NCBI RefSeq assembly: GCF_026810505.1
Contig: NZ_CP101750.1
Span: 897,448 to 961,447, forward strand
Reading direction: 5' to 3'
Source: Streptomyces sp. Je 1-369
Lineage (GTDB): Bacteria > Actinomycetota > Actinomycetes > Streptomycetales > Streptomycetaceae
DNA length: 64,000 nucleotides
Positions 8,343 through 15,487 of this stretch are shown in pieces. Numbering within the stretch: position 1 is the stretch's first letter; every line of letters starts with the position of its first letter. The notes under the pieces were generated by a model. It was not told the origin of the DNA and searched no databases. It saw nothing but the letters and a program-made list of their open reading frames with translations. Made by a program: the position numbers and the translations under genes.

Positions 8343-9122
8343 TCAGGAGTCCCGGGGCGGTTTGCCGAGGAGGTCCACGGCGCCGTCGACCAGGTGCCGG
8401 AACAGGCGCTCCCCCAGTTCCGCGGAGGCGCCGACGGCGGACGACAGCACCCCCTGGTCCGAGATCTCGTGCACGTCGACGGGGTGCCGGTAGACCCCCG
8501 CGGGCGGCGGCGCGTCGTGACTGGGGCGTGCCGCCCGGACGGTGTCGGGGCGGAGGTACATCATCAGGCTCGTCTCGGTCAGGCCCGCGTGCTCCGCGTG
8601 CCAGCCCGGGAAGTGCGGGATGTGCTCGCCGAGCCACTCCTCGGCGACCAGGCTCCACCAGCTGAAGGCGAGCACCTCGGTGTCCGGGAAGAGGGTGGCC
8701 TGGGCGCAGTCGTCGAGCGCCTCGAAGAGCAGGCCCTCGTTCTCGTAGTGCCCGTTGATGACGACGAGGCGGGCGGGCCCGAGGCGGGCGAGGGACGTCA
8801 GGCACTCCGTGAGGTAGTCGATGAACGTGCTGCCGCCGATGTGCACGGTGCCCGGGAAGTGCAGTCCGCCGCCGCTCTGCGGCAGCGACCTCGCCGAGAA
8901 CGGCTGGCCGGGCAGCAGCAGACCGCCGGCCTCCGCGACCACCTGGCGGGCCAGGGCGTCCGGGATGTCCATGTCGACCGAGAGCGGGAGATGAGGGCCG
9001 TGCTGTTCGAGGCCGCCCACCGGCCACACCAGAGTGGCGCCGTCCATGGCCTGCCGCACTTCCGCGCTGGTCAGGTCGCCGTAGCGCGGTACGTCCGTGG
9101 CGCGTTGCCGTATCACGTTCAC
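8343..9122 (-). CDS. creatininase-family amidohydrolase
   Basis: This 259-residue protein matches the creatinine amidohydrolase family. The metal-binding signature WPVGGLEQHGPHLPLSVDMD carries the Glu, His and Asp ligands, SLPQSGGGLHFPGT follows, then NGHYENE and HAEHAGLTETSLMM, in the same order as in Pseudomonas creatininase. The family opens cyclic amides and includes enzymes acting on creatinine, on formamidopyrimidines in flavin-type cofactor pathways, and mycofactocin MftE. The gene starts with GTG one base after the stop of the dihydroorotate-dehydrogenase-like gene, with AAGAAGG upstream. Neighbours that act on pyrimidine-like rings suggest a ring-opening step on a nucleobase-like or cyclic amide intermediate. 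I do not assign creatinine as the substrate. Confidence 0.85.
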   Translation of the reverse strand: MNVIRQRATDVPRYGDLTSAEVRQAMDGATLVWPVGGLEQHGPHLPLSVDMDIPDALARQVVAEAGGLLLPGQPFSARSLPQSGGGLHFPGTVHIGGSTFIDYLTECLTSLARLGPARLVVINGHYENEGLLFEALDDCAQATLFPDTEVLAFSWWSLVAEEWLGEHIPHFPGWHAEHAGLTETSLMMYLRPDTVRAARPSHDAPPPAGVYRHPVDVHEISDQGVLSSAVGASAELGERLFRHLVDGAVDLLGKPPRDS

Positions 9123-9123
9123 C

Positions 9124-10074
9124 TCATGCCTTCTTGATGCTGCGTCCCACCAGGTCCGCGACCGTGCCGCCGTGCGAGGCGAGCCAGTCGTCGAAGCCCT
9201 GGCGGATGGTGCGGAGCGTGGCGTGCATGTTGCGGTGCAGCACCGTGTAGACCTGCACGGCGTCGGCGCCGACGCTCAGGTACTCCGCCACGTCCGCGGC
9301 GTCGTTGACTCCGCCGCTCGCCATGACGGGCACGGTGAGGCCGTCGCGGCGCAGGCCGTAGATCTCGGCGAGCACGAGCGGTTTGATGCCGGGCCCCGAG
9401 TAGCCGAACGCTCCGCCCAGGCGCACCTCACCGGTGTCCGCGTCGACGGCGAGGCCGGAGATGGTGTCGCTCAGGGTGAGCGCGTCCGCGCCGGAGGCCG
9501 TGGCGGCGTCGATGCGCTCCCGCACCCGCTCCCCGATCGCCAGCTTGACGCTGAACGGCACCGAAGTGCGGCTCCGCACCGCCTCCGTGTACGCGGCGAC
9601 GCGCTGGGGAGTGTCCTCCAGAGCGCCGTCCTCCTCGTTCAGGCACGAGATGCCGAGTTCGAGTGCGGTACTGCCCGCCTCGGTCACGCGCTCGGCCAGG
9701 TCGGCGAGTTCGGTCGGCGTGTCCGCGTGCACGGACGTGATCACCGGCAGTTCGTCGTCGGCGAACCGGCGCAGCATCGCGCACCAGTCGTCCACCGAAC
9801 GGCGTGAGTACGTCGTGCTGTTGAGCATGCCGGTGGACAGGCGGAGCAGGCGTTCGTTGCCCGAAGGTCCCGGGCTCGGGTGGATGGTCTTGGTGACCAC
9901 AGCTCCCGCGCCGCCCGCGAGGAGCCGGCGGATGTTGCGTTCCTGGTCGGTGAGCAGGCCGGAGCCCACGACGACGGGGGACTTCAGGCGCAGGCCGAGG
10001 ACCTCCACCGGGGCCGCGGTGGCGGCGGTCTCGGGTGCCTCGGGCCGGTGCGTTCCGCCCTCGGCCGCCGTCAC
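9124..10074 (-). CDS. dihydroorotate dehydrogenase-like flavoprotein
   Basis: This 316-residue FMN-binding TIM-barrel protein resembles class 1 dihydroorotate dehydrogenases and the C-terminal half of dihydropyrimidine dehydrogenase. The FMN phosphate site is visible as VMASGGVNDAADV followed by GADAVQVYT. The usual NLSCPN substrate loop is altered to GISCLNEED, and MLNSTTYS replaces the common asparagine-rich active-site segment, so the substrate is probably not dihydroorotate. It starts with GTG overlapping the upstream stop (GTGA). The first 25 residues are Ala/Glu rich and poorly conserved. Position between a nucleoside-deoxyribosyltransferase-like gene and a creatininase-like gene supports a redox step on a pyrimidine-like or other cyclic amide ring. 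Confidence 0.82.
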   Translation of the reverse strand: MTAAEGGTHRPEAPETAATAAPVEVLGLRLKSPVVVGSGLLTDQERNIRRLLAGGAGAVVTKTIHPSPGPSGNERLLRLSTGMLNSTTYSRRSVDDWCAMLRRFADDELPVITSVHADTPTELADLAERVTEAGSTALELGISCLNEEDGALEDTPQRVAAYTEAVRSRTSVPFSVKLAIGERVRERIDAATASGADALTLSDTISGLAVDADTGEVRLGGAFGYSGPGIKPLVLAEIYGLRRDGLTVPVMASGGVNDAADVAEYLSVGADAVQVYTVLHRNMHATLRTIRQGFDDWLASHGGTVADLVGRSIKKA

Positions 10075-10616
10075 TGCGCCATCACTGCTTCCTGGCCCAG
10101 CTTCTCGAGCAGCCGGAGCAGATCGGTGGGGTCGGCCTGCGCCTCCACCAGGTCGACGACGGTGACGTCGGCGACGGACGGCAGGCCGCGCAGCAGGTGG
10201 CTCGCGTTGGGCGCCAAGGGCATCGGGGTGACGATGACGATGGGCTTGTTCAGGGCGGAGGCCCAGCCGAGTTCGACGTGGGTGCCGTCGGTGCGCATCA
10301 GTTCACCGGCCGCGTCCACGGGGAGCACCGGTACGAACACGTCGCAGCGGCGCATCCAGCCGATGTCGCGCACGCTGACCTGGTCCGGCGAGAACAGGGG
10401 CGTGTCGATGCCGAACTTCTCGGCCACGTGGGCGGAGAAGACCGTGCCGTGGGCGGCGGTGACGGCCTCGATGATGTCGCCGATCGCATGCTGCAACGGC
10501 TGGTGGAAGCCGTCGTCACGGATCGCGTGCTGGATGGGGCCGCCGACGAATACGTTGACTCCCGTCAGGTCGATGCCGTCCGTACCGTTGACGCGGACCA
10601 CCGTGCTGTCACTCAT
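10071..10616 (-). CDS. nucleoside 2-deoxyribosyltransferase-like protein
   Basis: This 181-residue protein looks like the small Rossmann-like nucleoside deoxyribosyltransferase family. The family nucleophile fits E115 in DGTHVELGWASALNK, and the upstream RRCDVFVPVLP strand and the N-terminal VNVFVGGPIQ strand match the fold. Family members cleave or exchange N-glycosidic bonds; BlsM and MilB, which hydrolyse CMP in nucleoside antibiotic pathways, belong to the same superfamily. I placed the start at the ATG at 10616, which overlaps the aldehyde dehydrogenase stop (ATGA); the longer open frame is a shadow of that gene. Free-base release from a nucleotide to feed the ring-modifying enzymes downstream is an attractive role, but it is inference. 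Confidence 0.75.
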   Translation of the reverse strand: MSDSTVVRVNGTDGIDLTGVNVFVGGPIQHAIRDDGFHQPLQHAIGDIIEAVTAAHGTVFSAHVAEKFGIDTPLFSPDQVSVRDIGWMRRCDVFVPVLPVDAAGELMRTDGTHVELGWASALNKPIVIVTPMPLAPNASHLLRGLPSVADVTVVDLVEAQADPTDLLRLLEKLGQEAVMAQ

Positions 10617-12073
10617 GACGTCTCCCGATCTGCTTGGCGAAGGCGAAGCGCGCTGTGGTGCACTTTGAGCTGCGTGTACTCGTTCAGACCCCATGCGCCG
10701 TACTCGACGCCGAGCCCGGAGTGCCGGTGCCCGCCGAACGGCACGTCGTGCCGGAGGGCGCCGTGGGTGTTGATCCACACGGTTCCGCACGCGGGCCGCC
10801 CGGCCAGTTCCCGCGCCCGGTCCTCGTCGCCCCACAGGGAGCAGCCGAGCCCGTAGGGCGAGGCGTTGACCCGGGCGAAGACCTGCTCCAGGTCGTCGTA
10901 GGGGATGACGGGGATCACCGGGCCGAACTGCTCCTCCTCTTCGAGGCGGCTGCCGGGCGGCAGGTCGGTGACGACGGTGGGGGGATAGAAGTGGCCCGGC
11001 ACGTCGAGGGCCCGGCCGCCGGCCAGGACGTCGGCTCCCGCCGCCACGGCATCGTCCACCAGGCTCGCGACCCACTCGAGCTGGGCGCGGTTGACGAGCG
11101 GACCGTACTCGGTGGCCGGATCGAGCCCGTCGCCCACGATCGCCGTCCTCGCCTTCTCCGCCAGGGCTTCGGCGAGTCGGCGGTACGTGGCACGGGGCGC
11201 GTAGATCCGCTTGACCGCGGCGCAGAACTGGCCGCTGTTGGTCATGGCCGCGGTGAACAGGTCCGGTGCGACGGACGAGACGTCGGTGCCGGACAGTACG
11301 ACGGCGGGGTCGTTGCCGCCGAGTTCGAGGACGACCCGTTTCAGGTCGGCCGCGGCCTGCCGGGCGATGGCGCGGCCCGCGCCGACCGACCCGGTGAAGG
11401 ACACCATCCGGACCGCGGGGTGGACGGTGAGCCGGGCGCCGAGCTCGACGTCGCCGTCCACGACCGCGAAGGTGCCCCGGGGCAGGACTTCACCGAGGAC
11501 CCGGCCCATCATCAGGCTGGACAGTGGCGTGTCCGGGGACGGCTTGAGCACCACGGTGTTGCCGGCCAGGAGCGCCGGGGCGATCTTGCAGACGGCCAGC
11601 AGGACAGGGAAGTTGGACGGCGCGATCGCGGCGACCACGCCGTACGGCACGCGTTCCACGTCGACCCGTGCATCGGCCTCGTCGACCAGCTGCTCCGGCG
11701 CGAGCCCCAGCTCAGCGGTGCGGGCGAACCACTCGGCGGCCAGGCCGACTTCGGCCCTGGCGTGTTTCAGGGGCTTGCCCTGTTCCCGGGTGAGCAGTTC
11801 GGCCATCGGGTCCACCGCGCCGAGCAGGGCGCGGTGGCACGAGCGGAGCCGCTCGCGGCGTTCCGCCAAGGGGGTCGCCGCCCAGCCGGGGAAGGCGCGG
11901 GCCGCTTCGTCGAGCACGTCGTCGAGCTGTTCGGGCGTACATCCCGGGGCTTCGGCGAATGCCTCGCCGAGTGCCGGATTCTCGACCGGGGTCGGTCCGT
12001 ACCGTACGGATCCGGGGGCGCCCGGGGGGAACTCGGCACGGGGGGAAGCGAGTTGATCAACAGATGAGGACAT
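10613..12073 (-). CDS. aldehyde dehydrogenase
   Basis: This 486-residue NAD(P)-dependent enzyme oxidises an aldehyde to the acid. The Rossmann FTGSVGAGR segment (about 226-234), the general base E250 (LELGGND) and the catalytic cysteine C284 (NSGQFCAAVKR) are all present, and length is normal for the family. It is the first gene of the long minus-strand operon; the start codon is an ATG at 12073 with only a weak ribosome-binding site. Its relatives include succinate-semialdehyde and betaine-aldehyde dehydrogenases, so the substrate is open. Being at the head of the operon and coupled to the next gene, it probably supplies or matures an acid in the pathway. Confidence 0.93.
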   Translation of the reverse strand: MSSSVDQLASPRAEFPPGAPGSVRYGPTPVENPALGEAFAEAPGCTPEQLDDVLDEAARAFPGWAATPLAERRERLRSCHRALLGAVDPMAELLTREQGKPLKHARAEVGLAAEWFARTAELGLAPEQLVDEADARVDVERVPYGVVAAIAPSNFPVLLAVCKIAPALLAGNTVVLKPSPDTPLSSLMMGRVLGEVLPRGTFAVVDGDVELGARLTVHPAVRMVSFTGSVGAGRAIARQAAADLKRVVLELGGNDPAVVLSGTDVSSVAPDLFTAAMTNSGQFCAAVKRIYAPRATYRRLAEALAEKARTAIVGDGLDPATEYGPLVNRAQLEWVASLVDDAVAAGADVLAGGRALDVPGHFYPPTVVTDLPPGSRLEEEEQFGPVIPVIPYDDLEQVFARVNASPYGLGCSLWGDEDRARELAGRPACGTVWINTHGALRHDVPFGGHRHSGLGVEYGAWGLNEYTQLKVHHSALRLRQADRETS

Positions 12074-12414
12074 GGGTTCCCGTCACGAGGGGGTCGCGTA
12101 GGGGCGGTTGTCGACTGTCGACTGCTGAAGAGAGCGCGGTCCTGCGGGGAGGGAGGGGGAGGAGCGGTGCGGGGTGGGAGCGGCGGAGTGGTGGGAGGGG
12201 TGCGTCCCGCTGCCGGGACTCCGCGTCTTCCGTGACCTGCGTGACCTGGGGAACAGTCTTGCCGGGTCCCCGGTGATCGAACACCCCCACTTTGGGCTAG
12301 GGTCATCCGGCTACTCCGAACGCCCGGCGTCCGGGCATGCCGAGGCGCCGGCCGTCGGCGGATCGCAGCCGGACGGTCGGCGCGCTTCGATGCGGCCCTG
12401 TGTGGCCCCGGTCC
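12074..12414. other. intergenic region upstream of the aldehyde dehydrogenase operon
   Basis: No convincing gene lies in these 341 bases. The region must hold the promoter of the minus-strand operon starting at 12073. Visible structure includes a tandem GTGACCTGC repeat at about 12232-12249 and an imperfect CCCCAC-TTT-GGG inverted element at about 12285-12296. Neither can be assigned to a known regulator. Convincing -35 and -10 boxes are not visible. Confidence 0.6.
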
Positions 12415-13836
12415 CTACGTGTTGGCGGGCGTGGTCCCCCCGGTGATGCCCACGGCGGCGGCCGGATCTGGCTCTTCCCCGGCACTCTCGGCGTACTCGA
12501 CCAGCAAACGCTCGATGTCGTAGAGGAACGAATGGACCTCGGACGGCGGGAGCGCCCGGTGGTCGGCGTTGAGCACCATGCGGATCCAGCCGGGGACCTC
12601 GTCGTCGATCACGATGAAGAAGGTCTCGCCCTCCTCGAACTCATCGGGAGCGACGACGGTGTCGGCCATCGCGGCCCGCAGCCCGCCGTCGGACACGGGA
12701 TCGCCGTCCTCGGCCGCGTCGGGCAGCGCCTGTTCCTCCCGTACGTCGTTGAAGCAGTACGAGAGGTCGACGGGTGCGCCGGGCCCACGGGCCGAGGCGA
12801 TCAGACGCGCCACGTCGTCGGGATCGTAGAGTCCGTTCGCGTACGCGGTCGTACACGCGGCGAGAGCCCCGCGCGCGACGTCCTCGTCACGGTCGCCCTC
12901 CAGGCCGATCGTCACCGGCACCTCCGAGTGCAGGTTGGCGACGGTCCCGCGCACGTCAGGGTCCGACCGGTTCGCCGTGAGCAGGCGCAGGGTGCACGAC
13001 GACACCCCCGCGCGGCGGCCCAGGAGTTGCGCGACGACGGTCAGCAGCACGACGGACGTGCTCACCCGCCAGCGCCGGGCCAGGACAGGCACCGCGAGTG
13101 CCACGGCGCGGGAGCTCATGCCGGCGCTGTAGCGGACCGGGCCCGCGGGGCCGCCCCGGTCCGGGAACAGGGTCGTGGGCGCGCTGTCGAGCTGGCGGCA
13201 CCAGTAGGCACGCGCGCGTGCTTGCAGGGCACGGCCCCGCGGTGAGTACTCCAACCGCGCCTGTTCGACGGGCTGTCGCGCGGGCACGGCGGGCGGCAGG
13301 GGCCGGCCGGCCGCACGCGCGTCATGGAGCCGGGTCATCTCGTCGGCCAGCATCCGCACCGACGTCAGGTCGACCGCGAGGTGGGACACACAGAACGCGG
13401 CGAGCACCGGAGCTCCGTCGACGACGGTCACCATGAACCGGATGAGCGGGGCCCGTGCCGGGTCGAAGGGAGTGTGCCGCATCCGGCGCTCCCACGCCTG
13501 ACGCACACCGTCCGGGTCGTCGTGCGCCGCGAGAGCCCACACCTCGGCCTCGAACTCGTCGGCGTCCACCACTTGTTGTACGAGGAAACCGTCCTCGTCC
13601 CGGTGGAATCCGGTGCGGAGCGACTCGTGGCGCCCGAGCAGCTCGGCGAAGGCGTCGAGCAGGTCCTGTGCGGTGCCGCGGCCGGGCAGGGCCACCCAGT
13701 AGCACACGTCGTAGAAGGCGGCGTCGGGTAGTTGCTCCTGCATCAGGTTCCAGATGTGCCGCTGGGCGCAGGTGGCCGGCGCGGTGACCGCCCGTCGTCC
13801 AGCGAAGGGGATACGGTGCCGGACGAATTCGGCCAC
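12415..13836 (-). CDS. free-standing condensation-domain protein (NRPS C-domain superfamily)
   Basis: This 473-residue protein is a single condensation-type acyltransferase domain with no adenylation or carrier domain. The N-terminal TCAQRHIWNLMQEQLP matches the first C-domain motif; RHESLRTGF matches the next; the catalytic His motif is SHLAVDL (H152, D156), where the usual HHxxxDG has Ser for the first His and Leu for the Gly. The second His and the Asp, which matter most for catalysis and structure, are kept. I chose the GTG at 13836 because GGA lies 8 bases upstream; the frame extends further to 14007 without a start signal. It may form an amide or ester between an activated acid and the product of the nearby operon, perhaps with the AMP-ligase at 19.2 kb. 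Confidence 0.8.
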   Translation of the reverse strand: MAEFVRHRIPFAGRRAVTAPATCAQRHIWNLMQEQLPDAAFYDVCYWVALPGRGTAQDLLDAFAELLGRHESLRTGFHRDEDGFLVQQVVDADEFEAEVWALAAHDDPDGVRQAWERRMRHTPFDPARAPLIRFMVTVVDGAPVLAAFCVSHLAVDLTSVRMLADEMTRLHDARAAGRPLPPAVPARQPVEQARLEYSPRGRALQARARAYWCRQLDSAPTTLFPDRGGPAGPVRYSAGMSSRAVALAVPVLARRWRVSTSVVLLTVVAQLLGRRAGVSSCTLRLLTANRSDPDVRGTVANLHSEVPVTIGLEGDRDEDVARGALAACTTAYANGLYDPDDVARLIASARGPGAPVDLSYCFNDVREEQALPDAAEDGDPVSDGGLRAAMADTVVAPDEFEEGETFFIVIDDEVPGWIRMVLNADHRALPPSEVHSFLYDIERLLVEYAESAGEEPDPAAAVGITGGTTPANT

Positions 13837-14174
13837 GGCTCGGTCCTTTCCAGCACGGTGAGGTGAGTTGGGACGCGCTGTTTCACGGTAACTCCGGCTT
13901 CGCGCGGGCGTCACCCGCGCTTTCGGGGCTGACCGTTCGGTCACCTCCGGACCGCTCGGGCTGCCCGATACGGCGCACCGAACGGCCGCCCAGTGGGGGC
14001 TTCCCACAACATTCGGGCACCGCGAGTATCGGGTGCATGCGAGTTATCCGACGCGTCGCGACGCACGGCATGCGGATTTCCGGATATCCGGGAAAGCCGG
14101 TACACGTGACGTAGGGCCTAACGGGCCCGACCCAGGGGCTTTCGGACCCGGCGTCGGGTCCTACAAAAAGAAGC
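13837..14174. other. intergenic region between condensation gene and LuxR terminator
   Basis: No gene is evident in these 338 bases. The region should contain the promoter of the minus-strand condensation-domain gene. The only strong structure is the palindrome at 14077-14095, listed separately. Confidence 0.6.
14077..14095. promoter_or_regulatory. candidate operator palindrome
   Basis: A perfect 12-bp palindrome, CCGGATATCCGG at 14080-14091, is flanked by TTT on the left and GAAA on the right, giving a nearly symmetric 19-bp element. It lies 241 bp upstream of the condensation-domain gene and just beyond the terminator of the LuxR-type regulator. It does not match the known PAS-LuxR box. 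A regulator-binding site is plausible; which protein binds is unknown. Confidence 0.4.
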
Positions 14175-14206
14175 GTCCCTGTCCGCCCGGTGGGACGGAC
14201 AGGGAC
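14175..14206 (-). terminator. rho-independent terminator of the LuxR-type gene
   Basis: GTCCCTGTCCG at 14175-14185 pairs perfectly with CGGACAGGGAC at 14196-14206 around a 10-base loop. Read on the minus strand the stem is followed by GCTTCTTTTTGTAG, a T-rich tract rare in this genome. It sits 12 bp after the regulator stop codon, so it should end that transcript. Confidence 0.85.
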
Positions 14207-14217
14207 ATGACGGCCCG

Positions 14218-14889
14218 TCAGGTGATCAGGCCGTTCTGTATGGCGGTGACCACTGCTGCCGTGCGGTTGGGCGCTCCGAGCTTGAGGAGCAGGCTGGCGA
14301 CGATGCGTTTGACGCCGTGGCTCGAGATGCCGAGGCGCCTGGCTATCTGTTTGTTGCTCAGCCCCTCGGCGAGCAGCGGCAGCACTTCGTTCTCACGGCC
14401 GGTGAGGTTGCCGACGCGGCGCCGGCGCTGCTGTTCCGGCTCCCGGACGCGCTGCAGAAGCGCCCGGGTGACGGAGGTGGGCATGGGCACCTCGCCCGCC
14501 ACTATCCCGTGGAGCGCGTCCTCGACCGCGGTGGCGGTCAACTCGTTCTCGACCAGGAATCCATCGGGTACCGAGGGAGCCGCGAGTATTTCTTCGGGAA
14601 CCTCGGTGGTGGTGAGCAGCAGGAGAATCTTCGGACGGCGCCGCCGCGCGTCCACGAGCACGCCTCGATCCGGGCTGTAGTCCTTCTCATGCAGGAACAG
14701 CACGTCGACCTGGTTACTGCCTAAGGTTTCCTCCACCTCGCCCCAGTCACCGCAGTGTCTGACGTCCCTGACCACGGGAGCCGTCGACAGCGCGGCCCGC
14801 AGCCCGAGCTGCAGGAAACCGTTGCGCACGAGAGTGGTCACCACGAGCTGTTCTCCTGGAAACGGGGGGTGGCACAGCGCCTGACTCAC
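14218..14889 (-). CDS. LuxR-family regulator with atypical receiver-like domain
   Basis: The protein (about 223 residues) has a C-terminal LuxR/GerE helix-turn-helix (about 160-220: LTGRENEVLPLLAEGLSNKQ, then ARRLGISSHGVKRIV). The N-terminal half resembles a response-regulator receiver, but the strand that normally ends in the phosphorylated Asp reads VDVLFLHEKD, with His at the phosphoacceptor place. It may therefore bind a ligand or act constitutively instead of receiving phosphate. Start choice is open: GGAGG is 7 bases before the GTG at 14889 (chosen), an ATG at 14895 is too close to it, and a downstream GTG at the VVTTLVRNGF segment also has AGGAGAA in front. It is probably the pathway-specific regulator of the flanking biosynthetic genes. 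Confidence 0.85.
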   Translation of the reverse strand: MSQALCHPPFPGEQLVVTTLVRNGFLQLGLRAALSTAPVVRDVRHCGDWGEVEETLGSNQVDVLFLHEKDYSPDRGVLVDARRRRPKILLLLTTTEVPEEILAAPSVPDGFLVENELTATAVEDALHGIVAGEVPMPTSVTRALLQRVREPEQQRRRRVGNLTGRENEVLPLLAEGLSNKQIARRLGISSHGVKRIVASLLLKLGAPNRTAAVVTAIQNGLIT

Positions 14890-15487
14890 TCGCATTCCTC
14901 CTCACTGTCGCCACGTGCCGTGCCGTGTCCGACGTGGGGGAATGACACCGCCCCGCGCCGTCCACCGGCAGGCCGCGGCCGGCTCACCACTGCGCACGCC
15001 CGCAATAGGTACGCAGTTGCAAGCGCTTTTCAGCACTGGACACTCATCACAGTACCCAGACGATTCAAGCGACTTCAACCATTCAACTTGACGCGACCCG
15101 TTCAGGCCGAGCGGCCCGAAAAAGACGTGCGCACACCACTCCCGCCGTTGATTTAATTTTCAACTCACAGCTATTCAGGTGGCCCGGAGGTGGACTTTCC
15201 TTTCGGGCTGAAAACCAGTAGCTTCCATGCCACGGCACGCCCCGACTCACCCACCGCCACCCCACGGCGCGCCGGGTGATCCGGTCACGCGGCCGCCTCC
15301 GGCGACACTCCCATTCCGGCCAGAACGAATTCACATTGGCGGCCGGAAAGCCCTGTGTGCCGCTCACCCACAAATTCGCTAAGTGATGGCCGAAAACCAT
15401 GCGTCGCTGTCTTTTCCGGACCTCCGGACCTCCGGACCCCTCCGGGCCCGGGGACGCTACGGCCCCCTACACGGAGAAGGAGCGCCG
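14890..15487. other. divergent intergenic region, LuxR gene / ABC exporter
   Basis: These 598 bases contain no supportable gene and are noticeably richer in A and T than their surroundings, especially 15000-15240. They separate the minus-strand regulator from the plus-strand exporter genes, so both promoters should be here. Three TTCAA motifs occur as direct repeats at 15064, 15074 and 15082. I cannot assign promoter boxes with confidence. Confidence 0.55.

Noticed and set aside
15060..15091. Three TTCAA direct repeats as a possible SARP-binding site
   Set aside because: Spacings of 10 and 8 bp are not regular, no intact SARP gene is present, and no fitting -10 box follows. Kept only as a note in the intergenic entry.
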